Shown: piece by piece, positions 36,160-46,860 of the stretch
How the letters are laid out: each line of letters begins with the position of its first letter
Numbering within the stretch: position 1 is the first letter of the stretch
Assembly: GCF_949987535.1 (NCBI RefSeq)
Contig: NC_080069.1
Span: 37,003,269 to 37,067,268, forward strand
DNA from: Balaenoptera acutorostrata
Taxonomy: Eukaryota; Chordata; Mammalia; Artiodactyla; Balaenopteridae
Length of the DNA: 64,000 nt
Direction of reading: 5' to 3'
The notes under the pieces: generated by a model
What the model saw: the letters and a program-made list of their open reading frames with translations, nothing else
Databases searched by the model: none
Told to the model about the DNA's origin: nothing
Program-made: the position numbers and the translations under genes

Positions 36160-37430
36160 TGACTTTCACTTTATTCCTATCTTTAAATTCCATTCTTTTT
36201 CTGTCATTTGTAGTTTTATTGAGCTCCTTATATAGTTCCATTTTTTCTCTTTTCTTAGCATTATTCATTATACTTCTTTTTAAACTTTTTTTATTGGTTG
36301 CCCTAGAGTTTGCAATATACATTTACATGTAAAACCAAGTCCACTTTAAAATAGCACTATGCCACCCCTGGGGTAGTGCAAATAACTTATAATAACAAAA
36401 TAGTCCTAATTGCTCCCTCCTATTTCTTGTATCATTTTTATCATTCATTTTACTTATATATAAACATATATATGTAAAAGTACATTATCAAATACATTGT
36501 TACTATTATTATTTTGAACAAATTGATCTCTTAGATCAATTAAGGATAAGAAAAAAAAGTTTTAATTTTACCTTCACTTATTCCTTCTCCAGTGCTTTTC
36601 CTTACTTTATGTAGATTCCAGTTTCTGACCTATATCATTTTCCTTCTCTCTGAAGAACTTTTTTTAACATTTCATGCAAGGTAGGTCCATTGGCAATAAA
36701 TTTCCTATATTTTTGTTTGTCTGAGAAAATCCTCATTTCAGGTTCACTTCTGAAGGATAATTTCACAGGATAAAGAATTCTGAATTGATGAGATTTTTCT
36801 CTCAACACATCAAATATTTCACTCCACTCTCTTCTTGCTTGCATGGTTTCTGGTAGGAATCTGATGTAATTCTTATCCTTGTTCCTTTATAAGGTGAATT
36901 TTTCCTCTGGCTTCTTTCAGGATGTCTATTTATCTTTGATTTTTGTGAAATTTGAATATGATATGCCTATGTGAGTTTTTTTGTTTTTTTGGCATTTTTC
37001 CTGCTTGGTGTTCTCTGAGATTCCTGTATCTATGGTTTGGTGTCTAACATTAACTTGGGGAAATTCTCAGTCATTATTGCTTCCAATATTACTTCTGTTC
37101 CTTTCTCTTTCTTCTCCTTCTTGTATTCCCATTGTCATATGTTATAACTTTTGTAGTTGTCTCACAGATTTTGGATATTCTGGGTTTTATTTTTCAGTCT
37201 TGTTACCCTTTGCTTCTCAGTTTTGGCAGTTTCTATCACCATTTCTTCAAGCTCAGAGTTTCTTTCCTTAGTCATGTCCAGTCTACCAGTAGGCTCATCA
37301 AAGGCATTCTTCATTTCTGTTACAGTGGGTTTTCTTTTCTTTTTTTAGCCTTGCTTTTTGATTCTTAAAATTTTCATGTCTGCTTACATTACACATGTGT
37401 TCTTTTATGTCATCTACCTTTTCCACTAGA
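36160..37430 (-). pseudogene. Old L1 ORF1 region, antisense (5' part of the L1M element)
   Basis: The minus strand at 36635-36844 encodes a typical L1 ORF1p C-terminal piece ('QARREWSEIFDVL' and 'ILYPVKLSFRSE'). The ORF1-ORF2 intergenic region lies at 36137-36322. Upstream ORF1 continues to about 37430, where an LTR interrupts it. ORF1p is the trimeric RNA-binding chaperone of the L1 particle; here it is non-functional. The long plus-strand frames in this interval are shadows of it. Confidence 0.75.
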
Positions 37431-37434
37431 GCCC

Positions 37435-38255
37435 TGTGATATTGTGATATAATAAGAAATATATATTTCATCTTCCTGGTACAGAGCTTCTAAAATTCTT
37501 GTAAATTCTTGAATAATAGGAGTTATAGGAGTGTCTTTTGTTACTCCTAATAAACCTGTTTTAGCCATACAGGAGTTTATGCTAATAATGTGGAGGATGG
37601 TGGCTGGTTGCCAGAGGAATCAACCATGTAATTAGAGGGTTGAAACTTTCGGCTCCATGCCCTGAGGTCCAGGGAGGGGAGGAGGCTGGAGATTGAGTTA
37701 ATAACCAATGGTCAATGACTTAATCAATCATGTCTACTAAATGGAATCTCCATGAAAACCCTAATGATGGGGTTCAAAGAACTTCCAGGTCACTGAAGAC
37801 ATCCACTTGCCAAGAGTGTGGCACACCCCAAACTCTATGGGGACAGAAGCTCTTGTCATTGGGACATTTCTGGACCTCATCCTATGTACCTCTTCATCTA
37901 GCTGTTAATTTGTGTCCTTTAAAATAAACTAGTAAATGTAAGTAAAATGTTTCCCTGAGTTCTGTGAGCCATTATAGCAAATTATTGAACTTGAGGGGAC
38001 GGTTGTAAGAACTCCTGATTTGTAGCCAAGTTGGACAATCTGGGGACTCAATACTTGCAAGTGGCAAGTGAGGCACAATCTTGTGGGACTGAGCCCTTAC
38101 CCTATGGGGTCTGTTCTAACTCAAGGTAGCTAATGTTAGAAATTAATTAATTATAGGTCACCCAGTTGGTGTCCACAAAGAACTGGAAAATTCTGGGAAA
38201 ACCCACACATTTGATATCAGAAGTATTGTGAGCAGATAAACAATTTTCCTTTAAG
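37435..38255 (+). mobile_element. Solo LTR of an endogenous retrovirus, sense, family uncertain
   Basis: It begins near 'tgtgatattgtgatataata' and contains 'gttactcctaataaacctg', 'ggctggttgccagaggaatc', 'atgaaaaccctaatgatggg', an AATAAA signal at 37923-37928 and 'tgggactgagcccttaccct', and runs to about 38255. This order is that of a mammalian ERV LTR. It splits the antisense L1: 'ccactagagccc' on the left and 'aagctcttagtac' on the right are adjacent in L1s, and agccc/agctc may be the target duplication. No internal viral genes are present. Confidence 0.6.
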
Positions 38256-38259
38256 CTCT

Positions 38260-39155
38260 TAGTACATTAACACAGTTGTTTTAAATTCATGGTTTGATAA
38301 TTCTAATATCCTTGCCACAGCTGAATCTCGTTCTGACGCTTGCTCTGGCTCTTCAAACTGTGTTTTTGCCTTTTGGTATGCCTTGTAATTTTTTCTTGAT
38401 AGCTAGATATGATATAGTGAGTAAAAAGAACTCCAGTCAATAGGCATTAATGCTGTGGTGTCAGAGGAGGGAAAGCACTCTATATTCCTGTGATTAGGTC
38501 TCAGTCTTTTAGTGAGCATATGGCCTGGGCTATAAACTTCGCAGGTGCTTCTCTGTTTCCCCCCCACTCCTTAGGTGGGACTGGATGGTTAAAGTGAGCT
38601 GGATTTTGGTATTTCCCTTCCCCCAAGTCAGTTAGGCTCTAATAACCCAATAAGCTAGGCTTCAGTAAAAGAGTTTCTCATGAGAGCAGCCCTTGTTAAA
38701 AAGAACAGAATGCTCTGGCTTACTTCATAATGGCTTATTTTCCCCTCTCCTCTGCAGGAAGCATGAGAGGATTTTTCTGATATTCACTATCAGTACCTGT
38801 TAGAGCTTACAAAATTGTGTCCTCCCCCCATGACTAGCCACCCGTCTCCTCTAGAGTTTTTAAGTCTCAGACTTGTCCACATTGAGCTGCCAGCAATTCG
38901 TTGGTTATAGTTCAGGTTTTCCTACCTTGGTACTTGTTCCCATGGAGGTTTCTGTGCATGGGTTTCAGCTCCAGTAAAAGCTGTGATGCTGTGTATTTGC
39001 CTGTTTGTCTCTCCAATTTTGAGGGCAGCACTTTGTCGTGTGACTTCCCTTCTTTGGCAGATCTAAGAAGACTTGAGTTTTCTGTTTGTTTAGCTTTTTA
39101 CTTGTTGTTAGGACAAAGTGATGACTTCCAAGCTCCTTACATTCCAGACTAGAAA
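38260..39155 (-). mobile_element. Old L1 5' region, antisense
   Basis: 'aattcatggtttgataattc', 'ttttgccttttggtatgcct' and 'ttcttgatagctagatatga' continue the antisense L1 beyond the LTR, into its 5' UTR/ORF1 leader. The right edge, near 'cattccagactag', is approximate. Confidence 0.6.
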
Positions 39156-39164
39156 CTGGGATAT

Positions 39165-39440
39165 GCACTTATTTTTGTCACCTAGAAATGGAATTGCTGG
39201 GTTGTGAAGTATATGTATCGATATGTTAATACTGCCAAAGAGTTTTCCAAAGTGGTTGTACCAACATACACTACCTTCAGCAACGTGTAAAAGTTCTAGT
39301 TGTTCCACTTCCTCACCAGCTCTTGGAACTGCTAATCTTCTCATTTTAGCCATTCCACTGTGTGTATAGTGGTTATCTAATTTGTGTGATGACTAAGGAT
39401 GTTGAGCACATTTTCATTTCATGCTGTGTTTAACTTCTAT
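39165..39440 (-). mobile_element. L1 ORF2 3' fragment, antisense
   Basis: 'ggaattgctgggttgtgaag', 'gttttccaaagtggttgtac' and 'ggatgttgagcacattttc' match the reverse complement of the L1 C-terminal coding region. It belongs to a different old L1 insertion from the one on its left. Confidence 0.65.
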
Positions 39441-40394
39441 TTAAGTCCCTTCCATTTGGATTTATTTATCTGAAACTCCCCTCTTGCTTTTAGAGGTTGG
39501 CTCTGAGGTATCTGGCTTATATACCCCGTTTACCTTATACCTGCTACTATTTGCCTGCTCTACCCAGTGAATCATGCTCCAGCTTCCATAGTACTGAAGT
39601 CTGCCTCTTTCTGCTCCAACTACCTGTGAGGATAGTTAAGAAAGCACTAAATGCCAACACTTTTTTTCCTACAATAACCCTGACCTCCAACCTCCCACAG
39701 AAGCTCCTTGGATTCCCATGTGAATAGACCACTAGGATCCCAGAAAGATCTCTCAACATGTCTGATTATGCCCATATCTCATGGTGAGTATGGCACCATC
39801 TCAAGTTGGGGTTCTGCTACACTTAAGTAATTCAGAGGCACAATTAAAGAATTTCAAAAAATTTGATTTTGTGGATTTTTATTGAGTATAAAATACCAGA
39901 GTTAGAAGTTAACTCCTCCTTGACATGGCTATGAGTTTCTTGTGAAAGCTAGTTAGAATTTGCATTTCACAAAGACCCCAAAAATCAAAATTTAACTACT
40001 GAGTGACTGTCATCACTTTCTACCATTGAGGACTAGTTATCGTGAAGCCACAGGCTTATTAAAGGCCTTTTGATAATAGACGTTGTCTGTCACCTTTGAG
40101 CTAATAATATATCTTTGCCTAGGGATGATTTTAGTATTAGAAAGCTAATAAAAGTCAGTAATAGAATAGCCTTAATTTGGATAAAGATGGTTTTCAATTG
40201 CAGCACTCATGCCTACTACTGGTCACTATATTTAATTGAGATTCTTATTCTTTGAGCACAATAAAAGCTATAAATTCTCCTCAATTATGATAAAAACCAT
40301 AAACCTTACCAAGAACATACAGAATATATCAAATATAAGATGAAAGAAACAGAGAATACCATGAGTTTTGAACTTAAGTTAGCAAAATCTTTTA
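39441..40394. other. Unassigned sequence left of the minus-strand full-length L1
   Basis: Nothing recognisable as a gene or named repeat. It supplies the 3'-side target sequence for the L1 that follows. Confidence 0.4.
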
Positions 40395-40590
40395 AAAAGT
40401 TTATTCTTTTTTTTTTAATCAGTCATCAATTTTATACACATCACTGTATACATGTCAATCCCAATCGCCCAATTCAGCACACCACCATTCCCACCCCACT
40501 GCAGGTTTCCCCCCTAGGTGTCCATACATTTGTTCTCTACATGTGTGTCTCAACTTCTGCCCTGCAACCCAGTTCATCTGTACCATTTTT

Positions 40591-43500
40591 CTAGGTTCCA
40601 CATACATGCATTAACATACAGTATTTGTTTTTCTCTTTCTGACTTACTTCACTCAGTATGACAGTCTCTAGATCCATCCACGTCTCAACAAATGACTCAA
40701 TTTCGTTCCTTTTTATGGCTGAGTAATATTCCATTGTATATATGTACCACAACTTCTTTATCCATTCATCTGTCGATGGGCATGTAGGTTGCTTCCATGA
40801 CCTGGCTATTGTAAATAGTGCTGCAATGAACATTGGGGTGCATGTGTCTTTTTGAATTACAGTTTTCTCTGAGTATATGCCCAGTAGTGGGATTGCTGGG
40901 TCATATGGTAATTCTATTCTTAGTTTTTTAAGGAACCTCCATATTGTTCTCCATAGTGGCTGTATCAATTTACATTCCCACCAGCAGTGCAAGAGGGTTC
41001 CCTTTTCTCCACACCCTCCCCAACATTTGTTGTTTGTAGATTTTCTGATGATGCCCATTCTAACTGATGTGAGGTGATAACTCATTGTAGTTTTGATTTG
41101 CGTTTCTCTAATAATTAGGGATGTTGAGCATCTTTTCATGTGCTTCGTGGCCATCTGTATGTCTTCTTTGGAGAAATGCCTATTTAGGTCTTCTCCCCAT
41201 TTTTGGATTGGGTGGTTTGTTTCTTTAATATTGAGCTGAATGAGCTGTTTATATATTTTGGAGATTAATCCTTTGTCTGTTGATTCGTTTGCAAATATTT
41301 TCTACCATTCTGAGGGTTGTCTTTTCGTCTTGTTTATGGTTTCCTTTGCTGTGCAAAAGCTTTTAAGTTTCATTAGGTCCCATTTGTTTATTTTTGTTTT
41401 TATTTCCATTACTCTATGAGGTGGATTAAAAAAGATCTTGGTGTGCTTTATGTCAAAGAGTGTTCTTCCTACGTTTTCCTCTAAGAGTTTTATAGTGTCC
41501 AGTCTTACATTTAGGTCTCGAATCCACTTTGAGTTTATTTTTGTGTATGGTGTTAGGGAGTATTCTAATTTCATTCTTTTACATGTAGCTGTCCAGTTTT
41601 CCCAGCACCACTTATTGAAGAGACTGTCTTTTCTCCATTGTATATCCTTGCCTCCTTTATCATAGATTAGTTGACCATAGGTGCATGGGTTTATCTCTGG
41701 GCTTTCTATCTTGTTCTATTGATCTATGTTTCTGTTTTTGTGCCAGTACCATATTGTCTTGATTACTGTAGCTTTGTAGTATAGTCTGAAGACAGGGAGT
41801 CTGATTCCTCCAACTCCATTGTTTTCCCTCAAGACTGCTTTGGCTATTCAGGGTCTTTTGTGTCTCCATACAAATTTTAAGATGATTTGTTCTAGTTCTG
41901 TAAAAAATGCCATTGGTAATTTGATAGGGATTGCATTGAATCTGTAGATTGCTTTGGGTAGTATAGTCATTTTCACAATACTGATTCTTCCAATCCAACA
42001 ACATGGTATATCTCTCCATCTGTGGTATCATCTCTAATTTCTTTCATCAGTGTCCTATAATTTTCTGCATACAGGTCTTTTGTCTCCCTAGGTAGGTTTA
42101 TTCCAAGGTATTTTATTCTTTTTGTTGCAATGGTAAATGGGAGTGTTTCCATAATTTCTCTTTCAGATTTTTCATCATTAGTGTATAGGAATGCAAGAGA
42201 TTTCTATGCGTTAATTTTGTATCCTGCTACTTTACCAAATTCATTGATTAGCTCTAGTAGTTTTCTGGTGGCATCTGTAGGATTTTCTATATTGAGTATC
42301 ATGTCATTTGCAAACAGTGGCAGTTTTACTTCTTCTTTTCCAATTTGTATTCCTTTTATTTCTTTTTATTCTCTGATTGCTGTGGCTAGGACTTCCAAAC
42401 CTATGTTGCATAATAGTGGTGAGAGTGGACATCCTTGTCTTGTTCCTGATCTTAGAGGAAATGCTTTCAGTTTTTCCCCATTGAGAATGATGTTTGCTGT
42501 GGGTTTGTCGTATATGGCCTTTATTATATTGAGGTAGGTTCCCTCTATGCCCACTTTCTGGAGAGTTTTTATCATAAATGGGTGTTGAATTTTGTCAAAA
42601 GCTTTTTCTGCATCTATTGAGATGATCATATGGTTTTTATTCTTCAATTTGTTAATATGGTGTATCACATTGATTAATTTGCGTATATTGAAGAATACTT
42701 GCATCCCTGGGATAAATCTCACTTGATCATGGTGTATGATCCTTTTAATGTGTTGTTGGATTCTGTTTGCTAGTATTTTGGTGAGGATTTTTGCATCTAT
42801 ATTCATCAATGATATTGGTCTGTAATTTTCTTTTTTTGTAGTATCTTTGTCTGCTTTTGGTATCAGGGTGATGGTGGCCTCGTAGAATGAGTTTGGGAGA
42901 GTTCCTTCCTCTGCAATTTTTTGGAAGAGTTTGAAAAGGATGGGTGTTAGCTCTTCTCTAAATGTGTGATAGAATTCACCTGTGAAGCCATCTGGTCCTG
43001 GACTTTTGTTTGTTGGAAGATTTTTAATCACAGTTTCAATTTCATTACTTGTGATTGGTCTGTTCATATTTTCTGTTTCTTCCTGGTTCAGTCTTGGAAG
43101 GTTATACCTTTCTAAGAATTTGTCCATTTTTTCCAGGATGTCCATTTTATTGGCATAGAGTTGCTTGTAGTAGTCTCTTAGGATGCTTTGTACTTCTGTG
43201 GTGTCTGTTGTAACTTCTTCTTTTTCATTTCTAATTTTATTGATTTGAGTCCTCTCCCTCTTTTTCTTGAGGAGTCTGGCTAATGGCTTATCAATTTTGT
43301 TTATCTTCTCAAAGAATCAGCTTTTAGTTTTATTGATCTTTGCTCTTGTTTTTTATTTGTTTCTATTTCATTTATTTGTGCTCTGATCTTTATGATTTCT
43401 TTCCTTCTGCTAACTTTGGGTTTTGTTTGTTCTTCTTTCTCCAGTTGCTTTAGGTGAAAGGTTAGATTGTTTACTTGAGATTTTTCTTGTTTCTTTAGAT

Positions 43501-44409
43501 AGGCTTGTATAGCTATAAACTTCCCTCTTAGAACTGCTTTTGCTGCATCCCATAGGTTTTGGATTGTCGTGTTTTCATTGTCATTTGTCTCTACGTATTT
43601 TTTGATTTCCTCTTTGATTTCTTCAGTGATCTCTTGGTTATTTACTAGTGTATTGTTTAGCCTCCATGGGTTTGTGTTTTTTACGTTTTTTTCCGTTTAA
43701 TTCATTTCTAATCTCATAGCGTTGTGGTCAGAAAAGATGCTGGATATGATTTCAATTTTCTTAAATTTATTGAGGCTTGATTTGTGACCCAAGATGTGAT
43801 CTATCCTGGAGAATGTTCCATGTGCACTTGAGAAGAAAGTGTAATCTGCTGTTTTTGGATGGAATGTCCTATAAATATCAATTAAATCTATCTGGTCCAT
43901 TGTGTCATTTAAAGCTTCTGTTTCCTTATTTATTTTCATTTTGGATGATCTGTCCATTGGTGTAAGTGAGGTGTTAAAGTCCCCCAGTATTATTGTGTTA
44001 CTGTCGATTTCCTCTTTTATGGCTGTTAGCAGTTGCCTTATGTATTGAGGTGCTCCTATGTTGGGTGGATATATATTTATAATTGTTATATCTTCTTCTT
44101 GGATTGATCCCTTGATCATTATGTAGTGTCCTTCCTTGTCTCTTGTAACATTCCTTATTTTAAAGTCTATTTTTCTGATACGAGTATAGCTACTCCGGCT
44201 TTCTTCTGATTTCCATTTGCATGGAATATCTTTCTCCATCCCCTCACTTTCAGTCTGTATGTGTCCCTAGGTCTAATGTGGGTCTCTTGTAGACAGCATA
44301 TATATGGTTCTTGTTATTGTATCCATTCAGCAAGCCTGCATCTTTTGGTCGGAGCATTTAATCCATTCACGTTTAAGGGAATTATCAATATGTATGTTCC
44401 TATGACCAT
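40591..44409 (-). pseudogene. ORF2: L1 ORF2p (endonuclease/reverse transcriptase), multiply broken
   Basis: ORF2p nicks DNA and copies L1 RNA at the nick. The span is about 1273 codons, full family length. The apurinic-like endonuclease survives as a 180-residue piece (43697-44239) with the GDFN and SDH blocks. The reverse-transcriptase front half survives at 42366-43145 (259 residues, '[20 protein letters not shown]', '[14 protein letters not shown]'). Further pieces lie at 41660-42031, 41302-41574 and 40591-41154, the last being the cysteine-rich C-terminus. Frameshifts and stops separate these. The catalytic FADD motif reads F-A-N-D: codon AAT (42306-42308 on the plus strand as its complement) replaces the first metal-binding aspartate. 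Reverse transcriptase would be inactive even without the frame breaks. Confidence 0.9.
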
Positions 44410-44467
44410 TTTCTTAATTGTTTTGGGTTTGTTTTTGTAGGTTCTTTTCTTCTCTTGTGTTTCCCAC

Positions 44468-45373
44468 TTAGAGAAGTTCCTTTAGCATTTGTTGTAGAGC
44501 TGGTTTGGTGGTGCTGAATTCTCTTAGCTTTTGCTTGTCTGTAAAGCTTTTGATTTCTCCGTGGAATCTGTATGAGATCCTTGCAGGGTAGAGTAATCGT
44601 GGTTGTAGGTTCTTCCCTTTCATCACTTTAAGTATATCATGCCACTCCCTTCTGGCTTGTAGAGTTTCTGCTGAGAAATCAGCTGTTAACCTTATAGGAG
44701 TTCCCTTGTATGTTATTTGTCATTTTTCCCTTGCTGCTTTCAATAATTTTTCTTTGTCTTTAATTTTTGCCACTTTGATTACTATGTGTCTTGGTGTGTT
44801 TCTCCTTGGGTTTATCCTGTATGGGACTCTCTGCACTTCCTGGACTTGGGTGGCTATTTCTTTTCCCATGTTACAGAAGTTTTCAACTATAATCTCTTCA
44901 AATATTTTCTCTGGTCCTTTCTCTCTCTCTTCTCCTTCTGGGACCCCTATAATACGAATGCTGTTGCGTTTAATGTTGTCCCAGAGGTCTCATAGGCTGT
45001 CTTCATTTCTTTTCATTCTTTTTTCTTTAGTCTGTTCCTCAGCAGTGAATTCCACCATTCTGTCTTTCAGGTCACTTATCCGTTCTTCTGCCTCAGTTAT
45101 TCTGCTATTGATTCCTTCTACTGTAGTTTTCATTTCAGTTAATGTATTGTTCATCTCTGTTTGTTTGTTCTTTAATTCTTCTAGGTCTTTGTTAAACATT
45201 TCTTGCATCTTCTTGATCTTTGCCTCCATTTTTATTCCGAGGTCCTGGATTATCTTCACTATCATTATTCTGAAATCTTTTTCTGGAAGGTTGCCTATCT
45301 CTACTTCATTTAGTTGTTTTTCTGCGGTTTTTTCTTGTTCCTTCATCTGGTATATAGCCCTCTGCCTTTTCAT
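44468..45373 (-). pseudogene. ORF1: L1 ORF1p, in-frame nonsense mutation
   Basis: The start ATG is at 45373 and the frame reaches its natural TAA at 44468-44470, about 302 codons, close to the neighbouring plus-strand copy. The N-terminal half is a charged heptad-like coiled coil (about residues 20-120, with 'NSRITEAEERISDLKDRM'), the trimerisation region of ORF1p. A TGA after residue 127 (44990-44992) cuts the protein before the RRM and C-terminal RNA-binding domains. The two lengths on either side of the stop are multiples of three, so this looks like a nonsense change without a net frameshift. Any product would be an incomplete coiled coil. Confidence 0.85.
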
Positions 45374-46266
45374 CTTGTCTATCTTTCTGTGAATGTGGTT
45401 TTTGTTCCACAGGCTGCAGGATTGTAGTTTTTCTTGCTTCTGCTGTCTGCCCTCTGGTGGTTGAGGCTATCTAAGAGGCTTGATGGGAGGCTCTGGTGGT
45501 TGGTAGAACTTTCTGTTGCTGTGGCGCTCAGAGCTCAGTAAAACTTTAATCCACTTGACTGTTGATGGGTCGGTCTGGGTTCCCTCCCTGTTGGTTGTTT
45601 TGCCTGAGGCAACCCAACACTGGAGCCTACCTGGGCTCTTTGGTGGGGCTAATGACAGACTCTGAGAGGGCTCACGCCAAGGAGTACTTCCCAGAACTTC
45701 TGCTGCCAGTGTCCTTGTCCCCACGGTGAAACAGAGCCACCCCCCGCCTCTGCAGAAAACCTTCCAACACTAGCAGGTAGGTCTGGTTCAGTCTCCCCCA
45801 GGGTCACTGCTCCTTCCCCTGGGTCCCGATGTGCACACTATTTTGTGTGTGCCCTCCAAGAGTGGGGTCTCTGTTTCCCCCAGTCCTGTCGAAGTCCTGC
45901 CATCAATTCCCACTAGGCTTCAAAGTCTGATTCTCTATGAATTCCTCCTCCTGTTGCTGGACCCCCAGGTTGGGAAGCCTGACGTGGGGCTCAGAACCTT
46001 CACTCCAGTAGGTGGACTTCTGTGGTATAAGTGTTCTCCAGTCTGTGAGTCACCCACCCATCAGTTATGGGATTTGATTGTACTGTGATTGTGCCCCTCC
46101 TACCGTCTCATTGTGGCTTCTCCTTTGTCTTTGGATGTGGGGTATCTTTTTTGGTGACTTCCAGTGTCTTCCTGTCGATGATTGTCCAGCAGCTAGTTGT
46201 GATTCTGGTGTTCTCGTAAGAGGGAGTGAGAGCACGTCCTTTTACTCCGCCATCTTGGTTCCTCCC

Positions 46267-46512
46267 GGATGCAAGCTCTTTAGCCTTCTTGGCTGCGGCT
46301 CTCCCTGCCCTGTCTCTCTTTGATGTTTATCAGATGTCACTTTCTTTTCAGCCAGACTGGCTGTACCTACTGTGTGCCACGCAGGGGACTAGGCACCTAG
46401 GGTGCTACCAATGCAAACGGCACGCCTGCCTTCACACAGAGACCATTTCCTCAAAAAAACAGAAGGCAGCGAGAACGCCACCCGCAGCGGAACAGAGCTC
46501 AGGAACTGGGCT
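46267..46512 (-). other. Candidate 5'-transduced cellular sequence inside the L1 insertion
   Basis: These 246 bp lie inside the target duplications but upstream of the canonical L1 5' end, defined by a YY1-type site about 10 bp inside, as in the two other L1 5' ends in this window. The segment is much more GC-rich than the AT-rich flank beyond the duplication. It does not read as L1 5' UTR. It includes 'ctgtgtgccacgcagggga', faintly like an L2 end. The simplest reading is an L1 RNA that started upstream of the element, possibly spliced, and was integrated whole. A subfamily-specific 5' extension cannot be excluded. Confidence 0.6.
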
Positions 46513-46526
46513 AAAAGTTTATTCTT

Positions 46527-46807
46527 GATTTAAAAACTATTCAAAAGTAAATTGCTCAGTTTTCTTCTGTGTAGCATTGTACTAGTTCCTAAATAAAAAT
46601 TAAAGAATTGGTCTCAAACCCATTATAGTTAGTGAATCTTTTGTCTTTTAATAAGTGTGGAACAAAACCCACAAAAATCAATCACTATGCATCTTTGAAA
46701 TGTAGAAAATTATTGTTTTGAAACTTAAAATGAAACTTAAGGGTTTCAGCAGATCTTATTTTAGCACACAAATTGTAGCATTGGCTTCCCAAGGTGAGTT
46801 CTAAACC
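46527..46807. other. Short spacer between two head-to-head L1s
   Basis: AT-rich sequence with no feature that I can name. It separates the 5' ends of the two divergent full-length L1 elements. Confidence 0.5.
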
Positions 46808-46860
46808 AGGTTCTCCAACAATAATATGCACCTTGGGATCTTGTTAAAATGTAGATTCTG

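Larger units (their letters stand above)
40395..46526 (-). mobile_element. Full-length young L1, minus strand, with TSD and extra 5' sequence
   Basis: The perfect 14-bp duplication aaaagtttattctt lies at 40395-40408 and 46513-46526. Between them, reading leftward, are 246 bp of non-L1 sequence (46267-46512), the 5' UTR from about 46266 with a YY1-type AAGATGGCGG (46247-46256 on the plus strand as its complement), ORF1 (45373-44468), ORF2 (44409-40591), a short ~180-bp 3' UTR and a poly-A tail (poly-T at about 40405-40416). The 3' UTR differs completely from that of the plus-strand L1, so the two belong to different subfamilies. Both ORFs are broken. Confidence 0.95.

Noticed and set aside
36981..37368. 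Overlapping hydrophobic plus-strand frames
   Set aside because: Shadows of an antisense L1 ORF1 region; no signal peptide context or splice support.
44706..45392. 228-codon plus-strand frame
   Set aside because: It is the antisense shadow of the minus-strand L1 ORF1, hydrophobic because the coiled-coil codons are read in reverse.
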